Shown here: positions 25,020-36,207 of the stretch, piece by piece
How positions within the stretch are numbered: the first letter of the stretch is position 1
How the letters are laid out: every line of letters begins with the position of its first letter
From: Plumapathes pennacea
Lineage: Eukaryota; Cnidaria; Anthozoa; Antipatharia; Myriopathidae
Assembly: GCA_964036295.1 (NCBI GenBank)
Contig: OZ038465.1
Location: 20,580,331 to 20,644,330, forward strand
Direction: 5' to 3'
DNA length: 64,000 nt
The notes under the pieces: generated by a model
The model's database searches: none
The model's input: only the letters and a program-made list of their open reading frames with translations
Told to the model about the DNA's origin: nothing
Made by a program: the position numbers and the translations under genes

Positions 25020-25320
25020 TTAGTTTTTGAGCAGAATTTTTGTAAATTGTACGTTTTAACATCGTGAGCTGTCCCACGGTAAACTTCTGCGGTTTCTTGT
25101 GCGCATTTTTAACATCATATTTTTAATGCAACAGAGAAGCAAGTACAATCATCAGTTAAAAATAATTATGACAATTGGCCCACATCGTTACACATATCCA
25201 CCAGCATGAATTACTGTTCCTGTTACTCTTTACGAAGTCACTAAGTTTTCTCAATTCTCTGAAGAGTCGGACAGACAAAGAGTAAAACGGAGGGAAACAA
25301 GGAGAACCCGGAAGAAGAAT
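25020..25320 (+). repeat. Right copy of direct repeat bracketing the MACPF block
   Basis: Partner of 16,610-16,895. It joins the last upstream unit directly to this sequence, as the left copy would if the MACPF region were removed. A minus-strand frame here (MSSSVTCAQCLSSSATSKGT...) has no recognised domain. Confidence 0.6.
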
Positions 25321-25623
25321 TGGCGCCGATTGATTACGTCTTTGAGCTCTAACTGTTCCCTTAGAAGTTGCTGATGACGATAGGCACTGCGCACATGTAA
25401 CAGACGAACTCATTTTCGAGCTTTGACAGTAAAAGGCCAAGCAAACTAAAATAAAATGATACGTTTAAATTACAAAAAGGATACTTAAATTGAATAAAAG
25501 TATGAGCCATGAATTTGGCGAGCCCTGCGACCTGTACATCAAATTTTCCCGACCAATCAAAAGCGATGGCTCCGAAGTAAATTTGCATGTTCTGCTTGTG
25601 TGCTTTCCGCCCTAAGTAAAACG

Positions 25624-25660
<37 letters not shown>

Positions 25661-25747
25661 AAATCTTCGAGCCGGAGCGTTTTCTGGTACCGACGTCTTT
25701 TTCAGCCTAGTGCCTGCTCGAAGATGAGTTGAGTCGCCCCAGCGTTT

Positions 25748-26667
25748 GCTACGTGAAGTGTCAGCCGTAAAAGATCCTGCTACCGCAACATCTTTGTTTT
25801 CCTCTTTGCCACATACCCCACGACTTGTGTTAAGATCATCCAAATCCTGCCACCTTCCTGTCTCAAGCTTTGCTACTCAAAGGATGAACAGTTTTGCTAA
25901 ACATTTCTAAAAAGTGATTTCTCTGTCCAGTGCTTCACGCCAGAACATAAGAAGTACTGGCACGCGGCCGCAGTCATGGTCTTGTATCCGGTCGGTTTTC
26001 CGATATTGGTCCGGATGCTTCTGTGGAAATACTACTACAAACTACTCAAGGATGAAGAGGAACTCGGAATGAGAGACCAACCTATGATGTGTATGGGTGA
26101 CAGTCGTCACGTGATGCAGCAGTCAAACGTGCACACGTGTAAGCAGCCTAATGTCCCGGATGCAACGTTCTCGCTGATTTGTTCTACGAAAACTACGAGC
26201 CGCGGTTTCGGTTCTGGGAAGTGACGGAGATGTACCGCAAGTGGTTCTTGATGTGTGGCCTCGTTTTCATTAGTTCCCACAGCCGTTCCCAGATTGGCAT
26301 TGGCGTTCTGTTATCAGGGCTCTTCTCCATGCTCCACGCAGGATATCAACCAATAGCAGACAAGTCCGAGAACATGCTGCAGTCGGTCGCCCTCCTAGTG
26401 ATCTTCTTTGACTTGAGCCTCGGTGTGATGTTGAAGCCATCAGGAGATGCTGATCCAGTTGGTGTGAATCAACAATACGATTCTGCTGTAGTCTCTAGTC
26501 TCTATATCAATGTTATTAATTTCAGTTACTGCACACATGAATCATTTTTCCTTTGTTCATCCCAGTGAGAGCCATCAAGACCATTGCAAAGCTTTGCCGC
26601 AAGAAATCCTTCCGTCCTGTTGAATGTGACAGTGTGGCGACAATAGGACAAGTAGATAGTCTATAAT
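25748..26667 (+). pseudogene. Broken third copy of the receptor membrane-domain 3' end
   Basis: This stretch matches the 3' half of the large exon and the last exon of copies A and B (from about 12,088 and 59,820). It has a one-base deletion in the run after GTCAGCCGTAAAA (~25770), a CAA-to-TAA stop where A and B read FCQTF (~25895), and another one-base deletion before the YENY motif (~26178). Most of the last intron is missing: VVS is followed directly by CTAGTCTCTATATCAATGTT and then intron end plus final exon. The final stop context has also changed. It lies directly 3'-to-3' with the TMEM94-like gene, the same order as the decayed fragments downstream of A and B. It is the most diverged receptor copy and may mark the original locus. 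Confidence 0.85.
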
Positions 26668-27392
26668 GTCCGAGGCAAGTTTACACCTAAACTTAGTCCT
26701 TACATAGCCGCATGTTACTGACGCTTTCGCGTATAATTGGAGAGATAAAAAAGCCATAGGCTCTCAAAAACCACTGTATTGTTTTCCGAACACTTTCATT
26801 GCGCTTGTCGGGTAGTTAAGGTTTGCTCGCCGAACTGACTTTTTACCTATAAATGTTATTTAACAGCAGGTAGCTATACGCAGTATGATAGAATTTTTTA
26901 GTACTATCAATTCTATGTCTCTTAAAATTTAACCAACTGGGATATTCAAGTCATACAAAAGCAATGATGTAATGATGTAACAGATGGGTAACCTCACTCG
27001 ATTGTTGCCACTCACTGAAGTCAATCGAGTGAAGGCAGCGTATGTATCGGCAACCGAACTCTAAATATTATGTTCCTCGCTCTGACCTTCCAGAACACTC
27101 AAAACTGGCAATTAAGTGTCCAATATCCGGAATAGTACTTGGCTTGCCCCCAGACTCCATGAAATGGAAGAGTTTGAACTTTGGAGACAGAGAATTTGTG
27201 GAAGGCTGTTTGTGAAGGTTGCAGTTGACGTGGGTGCTTCGAAACAGTCCAAATAACTAAACTAAATCCACGCAAAAACAGTCGTATCGACTGCGCTGCG
27301 TTTTTATCCCGGGGCTTTTTACCGTCATCTGGACAACGATCCATCTCCAGCCGATAACAATTTGACGAGAAGATAAAAGACAATTGCTTACT

Positions 27393-30300
27393 TCAGAATG
27401 GTGAATTCATCCCTAACTTGGTACCAAACTGGAGCTTGGCTCTTTTCTGATATCGAATCCAAAACCTACAAGATCAAATGAACAGATAAGTACAATATGC
27501 TAATTACAATTTTATCCACATAAGTATTACAATTTTCTCGAATGTGATTGGTGCATCAACCTCTGTTTAAATCGTAATCGGAAGAAAACGCGGTCATATT
27601 CCTCTAATTTTATTTTATTGATATGAGTTGAAACCATATAGCAAAAACCAAACTAACAACAACAGAAAACAAAACAACAAGAACATAACAAACCGCACTT
27701 ACTTTATATATCTTCTCTTTATTAGTTCACTGATCCCGATAGAGACAACCGGCCACAACACGAACACAACAACAACAGACAAACAACAACAGAAAACAAA
27801 ACAACAAGAACATAACAAACCGCACTTACTTTATATATCTTCTCTTTATTAGTTCACTGATCCCGATAGAGACAACCGGCCACAACACGAACACAACAAC
27901 AACAGAGTCTGGCAAATCAGTGATGCTGTAGTGGGTTTCTGTAGTCGCATTCCAGGCGGCCTGGGACACTACAAAATATATCAGTTGAAGAGCGAGGCTG
28001 CAAAAACAACAATAAACAATAAATTTTAATTTAAAGCTGAAATGCGCACCCACCCTAGACGACTACATAAATTGAAGAGTAAGTCTGGAAGAACGAAAAC
28101 ATATAATGGCTGAAATGCAATGTGGTTAAGCCTCAAACGTTTTTTCCTTGTTCGACTATAATAACAGTAACAGTAACAACAACAACAACGACAACAACAA
28201 CAACAACAACTGCATTCTCGCAAATACTTGACAAGAGACAGTTCCAGGAGTGGGTCATGTCGTTAATGTATATAGCGTGAAGTCTACCTTTTACGTTCAA
28301 ATGGACATTACATTTTATGGAAGCGAAAAGCGTTAAAGCCAGTGGGTGCCACGATTCTGTTCACGCATGATGATGCCACCCACCCAACAACGTCCAGATC
28401 GTAACAACAAAACAGAGAGCGTCTTACATTATTAGCACAGAATACTTCCACTGTTTGTTAACGAAGGGAGACTTTTTCCATAGTAAGTGAAGGCGATGAA
28501 CATAACTCGACGACATGACACCTGTTAAGCCACGGAAAGCATAAAAAACACCGTGAAACAAAGATATGGTACAACTTATGACAAACACCGATATAACACA
28601 GAAAAAATCAGCGCGAAACAATGATATGGTACAACTTATGACTAACACCGATATGACGCACAAAAACACCGTGAAACAGTGATATGGTACAACTTATGAC
28701 TAACCCCGATATAACACAGAAAAAATCAGCGCGAAACAATGATATGGTACAACTTGTGACTAACACCGATATAACACAGAAAAAAAAAACAGTGAAACAA
28801 AGATATGGTACAGCTTATGACTAACACCGATATAACACAGAAAAAATAGCGCGAAACAATGATATGGTACAACTTATGACTAACACCGATATGACGCCCA
28901 AAAACACCGTGAAACAATGACATGGTACAACTTATGACTAACACCGATATGACGCACAAAAACACCGTGAAACAATGATATGGTACAACTTCTGACTAAC
29001 ACCGATATAGTGCATAAAAACACCGTGAAACAAAGATATGGTACAGCTTGTGACTAACACCAATATAACGCACAAAAAACACCGTGAAACAATGATATGG
29101 TACAACTTATGACTAACACCGATATAGTGCATAAAAAATCAGCGCGAAACAAAGATAGACTCTCACAATAATCGTTTGTTTGCTACGCTGTTTGATTGTT
29201 CCAAACAAGTTTGGCATCATTCTTGGCCAATCAGGATCAAATCATTGCGATCCATAGCAACATCGGTATCTTCGCACGTGTTTGACACAAAAGAGGTACC
29301 AAAAAAGGGGGAAGATAAAACAACAATGCAATTTAGTCAGTGACAAAGAAAACGCACCAAAAAAGACCACGAGAAACAATGCATTGACATCTTGTGCCAG
29401 GGCAAGAGCTTGACTGTGGCTCGTACCCAGGCCGTTCCACAGCTCACTGTTGTTCCTGGTGAATAAAGAACCTTGATTTGAATCCTTGATGAGTCGTGGG
29501 CAGGTAAATTAGAAAAAAAAACAAAAAAACAACAACAACAACAACAACAACTCGATGAACATAACTGGACTCGGTTTTTACAAGTTTTAATTTTCTATGC
29601 ATGTCACTTACATTTCATTGTATTTCTATACCATATTTGTCTGTTGTGGTGGAGTTCGCTTGCTTAGCATTATGTAAAACCCTATACAGTGACCTACACG
29701 AAGGATACCGCAAAACGATTTCATCGCGAAGGCAATGAGGCGGCGCCCGTGATGCAATCGTCCTGCGGTATCCTTCATGTAGGTCAATATGTAGGGATTT
29801 GCATAATGGAAAGCAAGAGAACTCCTCTGCGCCGTGTGGCCTTGTGCGTCGTGAAATACAAAGAGGTTATTACACGGGAAGGAGTGCAATACGGCGGAGT
29901 ATTTTTACGAGTCGGTTTTATTTTTTCGAGCCTGCTTCAGGCGAGAAAAAATAAAATTGACGAGTAAAAATACAGCCGTATTGCACGACTTTTCGTGTAA
30001 TAAATTGTTTATTATACGACAAACGAAGCAGGGCAAACGTTCTCGCCGCGCGCAAAATGGAACAAAAAAAATGACGCGTTCGTAAACTTTGCTTGCGAAA
30101 ATTGATCACGTAAGGTAATAAACCAGTTGATCTGGTTCCTGACGAGTGCAATACGCTCCCATATTTGCACTCGTTTTGGCCCGTATTTGCACTCGAAAAT
30201 GTGAAGTCGTGTAATAATGGTTTTTATTATATAGACACGAGTGTTTTACTGGAAAATATACCGTGCGTAAAATCCATACGAAACTACATCCGGGACCCGA

Positions 30301-30952
30301 GTGGCGTATTTTTCATATCCTCACTAGTGAGGATATCGTTGGCATCATTTCCCGCTCTTTTGTGCAATTTCTCGTAAAACACTCGTGTCTAATATAATAA
30401 AAAGAAAATTACACGGCAGCTTGAAGATATGGATTTTATTTTCTCGTGGTAAAAACAATATTTTACTCACTCGCGAAGCGCTCGTTCGTAAAATATTGTT
30501 TGTACCACTCGAAAATAAAATTAATATCTTCGCGCCGCCGTGTAATATCCTCTATAACATAATCCAAATCCGAAAAAAAGAAAAGGAGGAATGAATGTAA
30601 AATTAACCTTTCTGCAACATCGTTCAACAAAATATTTCAAAATCCGCTCAACAACTTTCAACAGTGCTGGAAGTTGTTCAACTAAATGTTGAAACCACTT
30701 CACGAGGAATTAACCCTTAATGGATAACATTAGAAAAAGGGTAAACGAAAAGGCTGGCAAAACGCGACATAAATATTTATTGTAGCTTACGTGTTACCTG
30801 AATCCCAGAAGAAAATGACACTTGGTATGATCATCACGATGTATTTTTGCACAAAATCCGCGCAGGGTCAGTGGAAATAACACGATGGAGCACACGAAGG
30901 CACAAGGCAGAAATCCAAGGAGAAAGTACCAGCAGAAAGAGAGCATGATGTC
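27393..30952 (-). CDS. TMEM94: TMEM94-like protein, five 3'-terminal exons
   Basis: Minus-strand exons: 30952-30798, 29455-29358, 28521-28428, 27997-27830, 27465-27393 (TGA). Phases agree across all joins (0/2, 2/1, 1/2, 2/2, 2/stop), giving about 195 residues. The C-terminus reads FWIRYQKRAKLQFGTKLG then MNSPF. From memory this is nearly the vertebrate TMEM94 terminus (RYQKR-KLQF-TKLGMNSPF). Upstream pieces also line up, such as SSYVHRLHLLWKKSPF and the hydrophobic block CWYFLLGFLPCAF. TMEM94 is a P-type-ATPase-like ER membrane protein linked to magnesium transport; this part covers its last membrane helices. I found no upstream exons between 30,953 and 32,490. The nuclear receptor gene lies next on the same strand, so either it sits inside a TMEM94 intron or this is a 3' fragment. 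A ~60-bp satellite occupies the second intron shown here. Confidence 0.82.
27640..27905. repeat. Tandem duplication of TMEM94 exon end and donor
   Basis: About 125-bp units at 27,655-27,780 and 27,781-27,905 both contain the exon's 3' part, the GTAAGT donor (minus strand) and the AACAACAAGAACATAAC intron start. The upstream-most donor (27,830/27,829) keeps the frame; the second copy is a duplicate half-exon within the intron. Confidence 0.75.
28543..29156. repeat. ~60-bp satellite, about ten units, in a TMEM94 intron
   Basis: Units read GTGAAACAATGATATGGTAC then AACTTATGACTAACACCGAT and ATAACACAGAAAAAATC or ATGACGCACAAAAACACC. Two variants (starting GTGAAAC or GCGAAAC) are mixed along the array. 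It begins about 20 bp past the acceptor of the exon at 28,521, so it almost touches coding sequence. Confidence 0.85.
29636..29840. mobile_element. Fold-back element in TMEM94 intron
   Basis: GACCTACACGAAGGATACCGC at 29,691 pairs with GCGGTATCCTTCATGTAGGTC at 29,786. The pairing extends outward imperfectly to GGAGTTCGCTTGCTTAGCATTATG and CATAATGGAAAGCAAGAGAACTCC. A small hairpin MITE. Confidence 0.65.
29866..30228. mobile_element. ~360-bp TTATTACACG element upstream of the dual-hairpin MITE
   Basis: Begins TTATTACACGGGAAGGAGTGC and ends with TGCACTCG...GTCGTGTAATAA. Internal inverted pair GAGTGCAATACGGC / GCCGTATTGCAC. The same element in reverse orientation is at 63391-63745, where the sister copy of the locus shows the site without it. 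Confidence 0.7.
30229..30558. mobile_element. Dual-hairpin MITE, full-length copy
   Basis: Module 1 (TAGACACGAG...CTCGTGTCTA with the CCTCACTAGTGAGG core) is joined by AATATAATAAAAAGAAAAT to module 2, a hairpin from TTACACGGCAGCTTGAAGATATG to CATATCTTCGCGCCGCCGTGTAA-like sequence at ~30,545. The same two modules in the same order occur elsewhere in the window, so they move as one unit. Confidence 0.7.
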
Positions 30953-31224
30953 CTGAAAGAAATCACCACACATTTAGTATAACTCACTCCTGAGACTGAT
31001 TCATTTTAATTCTCTCTTTCAGTCTCCCGAGGTACGTCATACAGTAACTTGAAATATTTCTGTTCTCTTCAAATCTCTCATACACATTATTCCTGAGCGG
31101 TTGGGAGAATTTGTATATTGAACTCAGCACTGAACAGGCCAAAACCAAACCAGACGCGATAGCTGACTTAAGTTTGCAATGCTAGTTAAGACAATTTTGA
31201 CGGTCGGCACTCGTTCACACGGCC

Positions 31225-31560
31225 GTTGTTAAAGGGGTACTTTCACCAAAATTGGACCACTTTGAAATACTATTTTAACCACTTTAAATGAAAGTGTATG
31301 GTATGAATAGTAAAATGTCCCATAAACGTTTTTTTTTTCAGATGTAAGACTCCCGAGATATATTAATTCAAAGGAGGCTAAAACGCCTGTCCGCCATGTT
31401 GGCCGTGAATAAAGATTTCGGGCCAGCGGTTTACCACTCTGACGTCATCTTACCAACGAGACGCGGACTTCACACACATTTCTTTGCAAATGTCTTCGAG
31501 TGAGAGCAAACTTTCATTGATAATTTCTTCGAATTCTTCTATTTTATCGACTTACGACGC
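31225..31560. repeat. Dispersed repeat beginning GGGGTACTTTCACCAAAATTGG
   Basis: The opening (GGGGTACTTTCACCAAAATT, GGACCACTTTGAAATAC) and GCCATGTTGGCCGTGAATAAAG look like a generic invertebrate interspersed repeat. A second, related block follows at 31,560-31,960 (GTGGTAAGACCATTATTAAT occurs twice). No coding support between 30,960 and 32,490. Confidence 0.4.
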
Positions 31561-32493
31561 TTGGAGCGTGGTAAGACCATTATTAATGTCGCTTGAGAAC
31601 TCGGAAATTTACGAAGACGGTAGTGCTCAAATTACCGCAAAATCAACATGAACTTTTCGATTCTGTCAAAACATTTCAATTCTATTAAAACATCGAAGAA
31701 CTAGCGGCGTACGTCGAGCAAGTCACGGTCGAAGAAGCCGAATTCAAGAAAAGATTCAGCCGAGAAGTAAATTTTGGAACGTGGTAAGACCATTATTAAT
31801 TTTAACACACTTCAGAACTCGGAAATTTACGAAGTCAGTAGCACACAAACTACTGCAAAATCAACATGAACTTTTTGATTCTATCAAATTATTGAAGGAT
31901 CTAGTAAATGCATGGGTTTTAATGCAAAGTGAAATTCATAGATCGTATACAGTGCCACTATTTTGAATAAATACAATTACGTTGATTTGACATGCCGACT
32001 GTTGTGTGATTCCGCCCGGTGTTGTGTCTATATGAAAAGCCGCCGTCTAGCTAACTTGACCGTTTTATTAAGCTACAACAATCACACTGAAACACCGCCT
32101 TTTTGTATTCACTAACGCTTGTAATAGTATGGCTTTTAGTTGCATCAGTCCGAAAAATGCTTCAAATTTACTCGAATGGACTCGTAACAAGTTGTCACGC
32201 CGCCACAGCGTGCGATGTGCGATGAAAACGAAAGTTCAGTTCTTGCAATTTCTGCTAAACGAAACTTAAAATGGCACATTCAGAAAACTTAATTTAGAAA
32301 TATTGTACTGTACAAATATCCAATACCATACTGTCCCTAATCTCAGGCTTTACATAATGTAATGTATGTTAGTCTAAATCTCTAAAAGTTGGCTGTTTTG
32401 GTTTCCTAGACTTGTACTGATTTGCCCGGTTTTGCCATTCAATCAACCAATGCTTTTTATATGTACAACTAAGTAGAACAAAATCTCAGCACC

Positions 32494-35400
32494 TTATATC
32501 CGTGGCGACTCAAACATCTCCTGTAACAGTGTAGACATGGGAATCTCCCCCTCAAGATTGGCTCGCACCAACAGGAAGTACTCAAAACCCTTGGTGCAGA
32601 CATCTCTCAGGGCGGGCAGCCGAAGGAGCAACTTTGCAAAGCGGCCAGGTTGTTCTGGATACTGGGACTCCACATGACTCTTGAGGGCAGACATGTAAGA
32701 TCCTTGGAGAGCTTCAACAGGTAACTTGCCAGATAGCCCAGGAGTTTCTGTGCAAAGGCATAAAACAGGGCTGTGTTTGTTCTGGGATATTTTGGATTTA
32801 GGAATAGCATTTCTTATTTTGTTCTTGAGCTGTCATATTTTTATTTTGTTCGGTTTTTAATACCCAGGCACTGCAGATGTCAACACACTTGAACCACTTC
32901 AGTCCTGAATCAACACATGTCATCTTAACAGTCAGCCCAGCAATTCCTATTTCTGGAATACTTTAGGCCTAATCTCTTAACCCTTTCATTCTCAAGCTCA
33001 AAATGTAGATACTTCCAACCTTAAGAAAGAATTGCATGATTGAGTGATGTATACTTAGTAATGAATTGATTTGAATTGAAGGTATCTAAAAGTCTTGACT
33101 CCTCCCAACTGTATGATGTGTGAATTATATTATAATTAACAATTATTCACCAAAGTGGAGGTGAATAGCGGTGGATATTTGCCAAGCCGTTTCGGCGAGG
33201 TAAATATCCACCGCTATTCACCGACACTGAGGCGAATAATTGTTTTAGTATATACCACACAAGTTTAATAGCCAACTCCCAAATAGCTATTTTATTTCCG
33301 ACAAAAGTGGGCAAAAACTGGGTTTGCGCGCCATTTTGTTTTACCGGAAGCCGCCGGGAGGTGAATAGTACTTGATATTCCGAGATTGAGAAGCGAATCA
33401 GAGCGTGCGAAACAGTAACACAAAAAATTATCAATAGAAAAAACCTGGACTTATTTACCTGGATCCAACAAAAGGATGGCTTCCATGCAAGCAAACTCCA
33501 CTTTATCCACATGCAGAGGTCGAATTCTATTCACAACATCAAGAATCATGTCCACAATCTCCTGATTGAGCACATAATAGCAATCCTCCCTGGGCAAACA
33601 AGTTGTGTTATTCATAAAAATATGTTCCTCAAATGGGACAGATCTGAAAATCACGCGAAAGACTATTAATTCCATTCCTGCAGCCATCAGTAAGGCAATC
33701 TGATCCTGACGCTGCAGGTTGCCAAAACCTGGAACCAACTTTGACCATTCAACAATGATGTGCAACTCTTTAGTGATTGCATTCGAAAGTCTTGTTAGCA
33801 ACCCTTCTTTCCCAGCTTCAAGATGAGAGTTATCTCTTAGAGAAAGGGGTTCTCCTGGAGGTACAATGCAGGGGTTGGTAGCCATCAACTGCTGAATAAG
33901 CTCAGAACAATATTCTGTGCAGGTTTCTTCTCCGGGTTTGACCCACTACAGGTTTCTGCAGTGGCAGGGCATTCAACATTTTCTTGTGTAATGAGCAAGT
34001 TTGGGTTAGAGTTTTCTTGTTCAGTGTCTGGAGATGTACTAGTCTGTGTTTCTTGATCCTTCTTTCCCTTCTTCAGGGGATAGAAAGATCGTCCTCCTCG
34101 TTTCTTCACTTTCCTTACACCTACAACCAAGTCAAACAAATGGCACAGATCAGTCCAGTATTTCAAATGGTTGTGTGGGTCACTATCACCATGCACTGGA
34201 GTAGTAATGAGTACTGGTGCAAATGAGTATTACACCGTCAGTAACTCCTGGGCTCATACTGTAGTATGTAATACACCGTGTACTGAACATCACGTTCTCC
34301 AAACTAACAAAACAATCTGAATTTAGTAAAAATAGACTAGTGCTCTAATGCTAGACCTGCAACCTGATTGGCCTTGCCAACTTGCTATCTATCAGCCAGA
34401 TGATGAGTAGGGAAAAGCCAGTAAACTCAGTTGGCCGCCGCTTCATGTTTTCAGGAAATTACTGAAGAGGATTCACACTTCAACAGACAAAATAATACAG
34501 TATTTGTACATTATTTTGTTTTAAGTGCCTGTTATACAATGCTCAATGTCCATGTGATACTTGCTCAAAAAAGGGCACATAAGTCAATGTCTAGACTTTG
34601 TTGTGAAATGTTTGTCTCATGGGGGGAGACAAGGATGTGAAAGCTCACTTCAGTAATGAGAAAGTAAGCAAAGCTACAGTATGCTGTAATGCACAACTCC
34701 CATATATCGAACAAGCAAATTGGTTCAAGTTCCTCTGCTTCCAAAAAACAATCAACTGTACACAACAAACACAATGATACATTTGAGGGCCACAGTTATG
34801 TACAGTACAGTGTCAGAGGTCACCTTCCTGCAGGCTGTTTATCACTATACGACTACAAAAATGCATAACTTCAATTTCTGTCTCACTTTTGAGCATATAA
34901 CCACTGAAGTTGTGCATTTTGTAACTGTTCAGATATGTACACTGTACAGTACTGTTTGTATGTCTGTATGATAACTCACGTATGTTTTGAATATTGCATC
35001 TTTATGATGAACCCTCTTCTTTCAAAGTCAGCCCCCTTTTTGGGAAATAAAGTACATGTACAATACTGTAATCAAGGGGCCACACAACAGAAAATTCTGC
35101 TACTGTGCATTCCTGAAAGAACTGTAGCCCCATGTACACTGTTGCCGACAGCTCACTGGCTAGACCCGCCTGTCTGAGATCGTTTCAGACATTTTGTTTT
35201 TATTTAGCATTGTCAAGACAGACTGCCCTGTGGCTGGTACAGTACAGCAATATTTTCGGAAACTAAGCAAAGTAACTTCTTGTGGATTGTGCAGTTTCCA
35301 ACAATCTGCAAAGGGTTTTCTACAAAATGTATTGATCTTCAGAGATGTACAGGGTATAATTTTGCAGAGACAATACTGTAAGTTATTGTCATCATTGTAT

Positions 35401-36087
35401 GTCACAAAAGAAAGCAAAATGCAGTCTTTTCCTGACATACTGTACTGTATTGTATTGTGTAATTAGTGTAATGTTGGTTGCACTCTGTGGTTGCAAAATT
35501 GGCTACTCAACTAATATCTTCTCTATAAACGGCCCAACCATTGCCATCTAGAGGCAACCATCCAGGTACAGTACTGTAGGAGAACTTGGCTTTTGATAGC
35601 TTGCTCAGATGAAAAAAAATCTGCATTTTGAATTTGGGGGTGAAACGGTTAAATTCCCGTTTAAAATACAAATCCTATGGTACGAACTGACTGCTGAAGT
35701 ACACAAAGCCGCTGTTTCCTTGCAACGTTTTCAAAATCGTCTCGACACAAATTACGCAAACAGACTTTGTGAAAACCTACCTTCCTCCACCATACCGACA
35801 TCAAGGCATTTTCTAAACCGACAGAATTGACAGTTCGCTCTGGTTTTCGTATCCACCTCGCATTGCTCGTCAGCGTCCGTGACACACTCGTATTTCTCCT
35901 TCAAATTTCGCTGAATGGTTCTCTTGAAGAAACTCTTGCAACCTTCACACGAATAAGCACCGTAGTGATATCCAGAAGACTTTGCTCCACAAACAGCACA
36001 CCACTTCTCGGCATCGTCAACGTCTTGTTGCTGACGACTTCCTTCGGCAACGTCTTGTTGTTGACGATTTTCTTCGCCATCCACCAT
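32494..36087 (-). CDS. NR2/RXR-like nuclear receptor
   Basis: Minus-strand gene for a ligand-regulated transcription factor. Exon 1 (36087-35781) has the ATG, a glutamine-rich leader and a full two-zinc-finger DNA-binding domain: [21 protein letters not shown]-box CEGCKS, then [14 protein letters not shown]; donor GTAGGT. The hinge exon starts at 34120 after TTGTAG and is basic ([11 protein letters not shown]). The ligand-binding domain is in an exon ending at 33459 (donor [24 protein letters not shown]) and a last exon 32747-32494 ([20 protein letters not shown], ending near an AF-2-like LLQEMF). Those helices resemble RXR and other NR2 receptors. The D-box between zinc Cys5 and Cys6 has seven residues (VTDADEQ) instead of five. 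The hinge and ligand-domain frames are offset by one base around 33,980-33,890: either a short intron (for example 33977-33892, weak donor GTTGAA, giving ~378 residues) or a frameshift. Confidence 0.85.
33138..33246. mobile_element. Hairpin MITE in nuclear receptor intron
   Basis: GGTGAATAGCGGTGGATATT at 33,171 pairs with AATATCCACCGCTATTCACC at 33,222. Outer ends AACAATTATTC / GAATAATTGTT. Lies between the two ligand-binding-domain exons. Confidence 0.7.
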
Positions 36088-36207
36088 ATTCAGCTGGACC
36101 GACCCTATGATATGTCAATTGCTCTAGATCGAACCGACGTAGCGATGTAAATACATGTTATACCTCCTCATTTAATCCTAACTTGTGACCAGTTTCAAGT
36201 TCAACTT

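Larger units (their letters stand above)
19368..25020. repeat. Array of repeat units upstream of the MACPF gene
   Basis: A unit of about 570 bp starting TGTTGTGTAGCGCTTCCT and ending near CGTGACCATTG...TTTTCTTAGTTTTTGACCAGGATTTTTGTGCGTGTGG recurs at 19,368-19,936, 19,941-20,847, 22,402-22,810 plus 23,930-24,110, and 24,138-25,020. The first unit is the sequence immediately upstream of the MACPF start codon (its promoter and 5' UTR). Later units lack any gene body. Three of the four are interrupted by inserted elements. Confidence 0.75.

Noticed and set aside
25156..25588. Minus-strand frames MSSSVTCAQCLSSS and neighbours
   Set aside because: No domain recognised, and the partly repeated sequence at 16.8 kb does not keep the frame.
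28424..29132. Repeated CVISVLVISCTISLFH frames
   Set aside because: They are the satellite read in one frame; only the short exon 28,521-28,428 at the edge is real.
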